NCBI GenBank assembly: GCA_024277695.1
Contig: JAJRUR010000005.1
Location: forward strand, 1-7,200
Direction: 5' to 3'
From: Bacteroidota bacterium
Lineage (GTDB): Bacteria; Bacteroidota; Bacteroidia; Chitinophagales; Saprospiraceae
Length of the DNA stretch: 7,200 nucleotides
The notes under the pieces were generated by a model. The model was not told where the DNA came from. It made no database searches and worked only from the letters and a program-made list of their open reading frames with translations. Position numbers and translations under genes: made by a program. Below are positions 5,436 through 7,200 of the stretch, piece by piece (within the stretch, counting starts at the first letter, position 1; every line of letters begins with the position of its first letter).

Positions 5436-6344
5436 ATGAAAAATCTAATTTTAAGAAAATCGATTCTAGTCTTGGTAGCCATAATATGGATGTCCAATTA
5501 CGGAGAGGCACAGATTTGGAAAAGAATACAGAAGCGAGTAGAAGACCGAGCAGAGAGAAAAGTAGAGCAAAAAATCAATCGAGAAGTTGACAAAAAGGTT
5601 GACGAAACCATGGATCCCGTCTTATATGGAGATCCCAATAAAGAACGAGACGAGAACGAAGAAAAAGAAAAAGCAGAAGAACAAGAAAAAAGAGTACAAG
5701 ACATGATGGCCCAATACATGGGAGCTTCAAAGGTAGAACTGCCGGAGTCCTATGATTTTGAAATGTCCATACGCTATGCGGTCAGTTCGGGAAATAAGGA
5801 GGAGACGGAGATGACATATCTGATTTCTGATGAGGATCATTGGGGATTTAGTACCACTGAATCAGACAATAATAATACTATTGTCATCGATCATAAGCGA
5901 CAGGTCGTAGTGATGTACACAGAAGACCGAGGAAAAAAGACGGGAATGAAATTGCCGAGTATGATGAACCAACAGTTCTTGGATGCTGTAGATGATGCAA
6001 CTCCGGATGATGATAAATTTGACCTGCGAGAAACAGGAAAAACAAAAAAAATATTAGGATACTTATGCAAACAATATATCGCCACAACAGACCAAGGAGT
6101 CAGTGAAATATGGATGACCAATGAATTAAAAGCTTCACTTTCAAAAATATTTAGCAGTTCGATGTCTAGAAGCAAAAAAACTCCAAAGTATGCTGCTGCA
6201 ATCCAAATGCTGGATGGTGCTTTTATGGAATTCATCTATACCGATCACAAAAAACAAAAAAATAATATGCATATGCTCGCTGTATCTGTCGATACAAAAC
6301 CAAAACCTATTCGTCAGAGTGATTATCAATGGCCGGAGTTCTAG
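5436..6344 (+). CDS. Secreted DUF4412-like protein with charged N-terminal helix
   Basis: The 302-residue product has an N-terminal signal peptide with likely cleavage after GEA, leaving Gln26 at the new N-terminus, which is common in Bacteroidota. It is probably periplasmic or envelope-associated. Next comes a strongly charged, Lys/Arg/Glu-rich helix (about 27-90; RVEDRAERKVEQKINREVD at 34-52, then an acidic NKERDENEEKEKAEEQEK). The globular part (about 95-280) has the layout I associate with DUF4412 proteins: a sheet-forming YDFEMSIRYAV start, TYLISDEDHWGF, a stretch around HKRQVVVMYTEDRGKKTGMK, and the marker GKTKKILGYLCKQY (191-204) followed by SEIWMTNEL. The biochemical role of the family is unknown. 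The start at ATG 5436 gives a complete signal peptide; no Shine-Dalgarno sequence is seen, only an AT-rich leader. gldD follows 64 bases later on the same strand, so read-through is possible. The DUF4412 assignment is by recall of pattern, not a search. Confidence 0.8.
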   Translation: MKNLILRKSILVLVAIIWMSNYGEAQIWKRIQKRVEDRAERKVEQKINREVDKKVDETMDPVLYGDPNKERDENEEKEKAEEQEKRVQDMMAQYMGASKVELPESYDFEMSIRYAVSSGNKEETEMTYLISDEDHWGFSTTESDNNNTIVIDHKRQVVVMYTEDRGKKTGMKLPSMMNQQFLDAVDDATPDDDKFDLRETGKTKKILGYLCKQYIATTDQGVSEIWMTNELKASLSKIFSSSMSRSKKTPKYAAAIQMLDGAFMEFIYTDHKKQKNNMHMLAVSVDTKPKPIRQSDYQWPEF

Positions 6345-6408
6345 TAATGCTTGAGGACACATACTCATCGCATCTAGTATTCTTTTTTTCTTCAAACCAC
6401 CTGCACTT

Positions 6409-7014
6409 ATGAACTTTTTTGCACATCGCCCTTTGTTCTCATTTTTGGTATGGATTATATTTTGTGGCACTAGCTGCGATTCTACCCCTACTTTACCAAA
6501 GCCTCGTGCTTATCCCAAGGTCGATTTACCACAAAAAAGCTATCAAGACTTTGAGCTTGAACATTGTCCTATGGACTTCCGTTATCCGACATACGCTCAG
6601 ATCATCAAAGATGAACTGTTTTTTGACGAATCTCTCGAAAACGATTGCTGGTTTGATATATCCGTCCCCAAGCTCGGTGCCAAAATCCACTGTAGTTATT
6701 ATCCGATCAATAGCACGTACGAATACGATAAATTGCTTGATGACGCTTTTAAACTTGCCGGTAAGCACACCATCAAAGCGGACTACATCGACGAAATCCC
6801 TATCCGCAACAAATACGGCACCTCGGGTTTTTTATTTGCCCTTAGTGGTCCTGTCGCTAGTCCGTATCAATTTTTTCTCACAGATACTACGCAGCATTTT
6901 ATTCGAGGTGCCTTATATTTTCACACTCAATCCAGACCGGACTCGCTAGCACCGGTTATCGAATTTATGAGCGAAGATATAGATAGTCTGCTGATGAGTT
7001 TTAGCTGGAAGTAG
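6409..7014 (+). CDS. gldD: Gliding motility lipoprotein GldD
   Basis: GldD is a lipoprotein required for gliding in Flavobacterium johnsoniae and linked to the type IX secretion/gliding machinery; its exact role is unknown. The 201-residue product is close to the usual family size. It starts with a signal peptide ending GTSC, so Cys23 is the likely lipidated residue (Cys19 is less suitable). Family landmarks are PKPRAYPKVDLP after the anchor, CPMDFRYPTYA (53-63), CWFDISVPKL.GKIH-like sequence (70-85), KHTIKADYIDE (109-119), SPYQFFLTDT (141-150), IRGALYF (155-161), DSLAPVI and a C-terminal FSWK. Both the length and the C-terminus are intact. In flavobacteria gldD commonly follows gldE; here the upstream gene is a DUF4412-like protein and no gldE is in the window. 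The 64-base gap before it has no clear promoter. No Shine-Dalgarno sequence is visible. Confidence 0.9.
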   Translation: MNFFAHRPLFSFLVWIIFCGTSCDSTPTLPKPRAYPKVDLPQKSYQDFELEHCPMDFRYPTYAQIIKDELFFDESLENDCWFDISVPKLGAKIHCSYYPINSTYEYDKLLDDAFKLAGKHTIKADYIDEIPIRNKYGTSGFLFALSGPVASPYQFFLTDTTQHFIRGALYFHTQSRPDSLAPVIEFMSEDIDSLLMSFSWK

Positions 7015-7099
7015 ATATCTCGTCTAGAGTGTTGTTGCAAGAGATGATTGGATATAGAAGACATTTTATGACGATGGATTTAGCTACCTTGCAGGCATC

Positions 7100-7200
7100 A
7101 TGTGTGGACGCTACGTATTAATAAAAGAAATCCAATCGGTTCAAAAACAGTTCAATCTCAAACCCCTTGAGCATGTAGAACAATACTATTCTGCCAATAT
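7100..7200 (+). CDS. Start of SRAP (YedK/HMCES-type) protein, cut by window end
   Basis: Only the first 33 complete codons are present, starting MCGRYVLIKEIQSVQKQF and reaching the end of the window with YYSAN. MCGR(Y/F) is the hallmark N-terminus of SRAP proteins. After removal of Met1, Cys2 becomes the catalytic residue that forms a thiazolidine crosslink with abasic sites in single-stranded DNA, shielding them during replication. The YYSAN at the edge corresponds to the family's Y-x-x-(A/N)-P region just before the conserved Pro. The ATG must be at 7100, because Cys has to be residue 2. AGG at 7093-7095 is a weak ribosome binding site. The gene follows gldD by 85 bases in the same direction and has no sure promoter of its own. 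Nothing beyond residue 33 can be judged here. Confidence 0.85.
   Translation, partial: MCGRYVLIKEIQSVQKQFNLKPLEHVEQYYSAN

Noticed and set aside
6419..6949. Second plus-strand frame overlapping gldD
   Set aside because: Frame-shifted shadow of gldD; the gldD frame carries the lipobox and all family motifs.
1..7200. New defence system or mobile element
   Set aside because: No transposase, integrase, nuclease-helicase pair, toxin-antitoxin pair or terminal inverted repeats were found; RmuC and SRAP are ordinary housekeeping maintenance genes.

Overview
The window looks like chromosomal DNA of a Bacteroidota bacterium, possibly of the Saprospiria/Cytophagia type. The evidence is a GldD-type gliding lipoprotein, a DUF4412-like secreted protein whose signal peptide ends before Gln, a single-chain glycyl-tRNA synthetase, moderately AT-rich DNA, almost no Shine-Dalgarno sequences, and several promoter candidates matching the Bacteroidota sigma-A -7 element TAnnTTTG. 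The genus cannot be named from this sequence alone.

Layout. Positions 1-655 hold no credible gene. Instead there is a GC-richer composite repeat array (about 84-565) built from two interleaved motifs, A (C-rich, hairpin-forming, six copies) and B (about 75 bp, four copies). They are arranged as two successive A-A-B-A-B blocks with a 245-bp pitch. Glycyl-tRNA synthetase (662-2197, +) follows and converges with rmuC (2228-3649, -). A 240-bp divergent region (3650-3889) separates rmuC from an unrecognised 130-residue gene (3890-4282, +). This region carries near-perfect direct repeats on a 21-bp period, which resemble LytTR-type operators and sit just upstream of a TAnnTTTG motif. The 130-residue gene is followed by a strong intrinsic terminator and converges with an unrecognised lipoprotein gene (4467-5162, -), which has the best promoter in the window (TTG-20-TGTCTTTG). 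Rightward from a second divergent region lie a DUF4412-like secreted protein (5436-6344), gldD (6409-7014) and, cut by the window end, the start of an SRAP-family DNA-protein crosslink gene (7100 onward, MCGRY).

The genes do not form one pathway. They are mostly single transcription units for translation (GlyRS), genome maintenance (RmuC, SRAP), the cell envelope (two lipoproteins and a secreted DUF4412 protein) and gliding/type IX secretion (GldD). The least explained items are the A/B repeat array, the 21-bp phased repeats with the orphan gene downstream, and the lipoprotein with an internal duplicated helix motif. No complete new defence or mobile system is visible.
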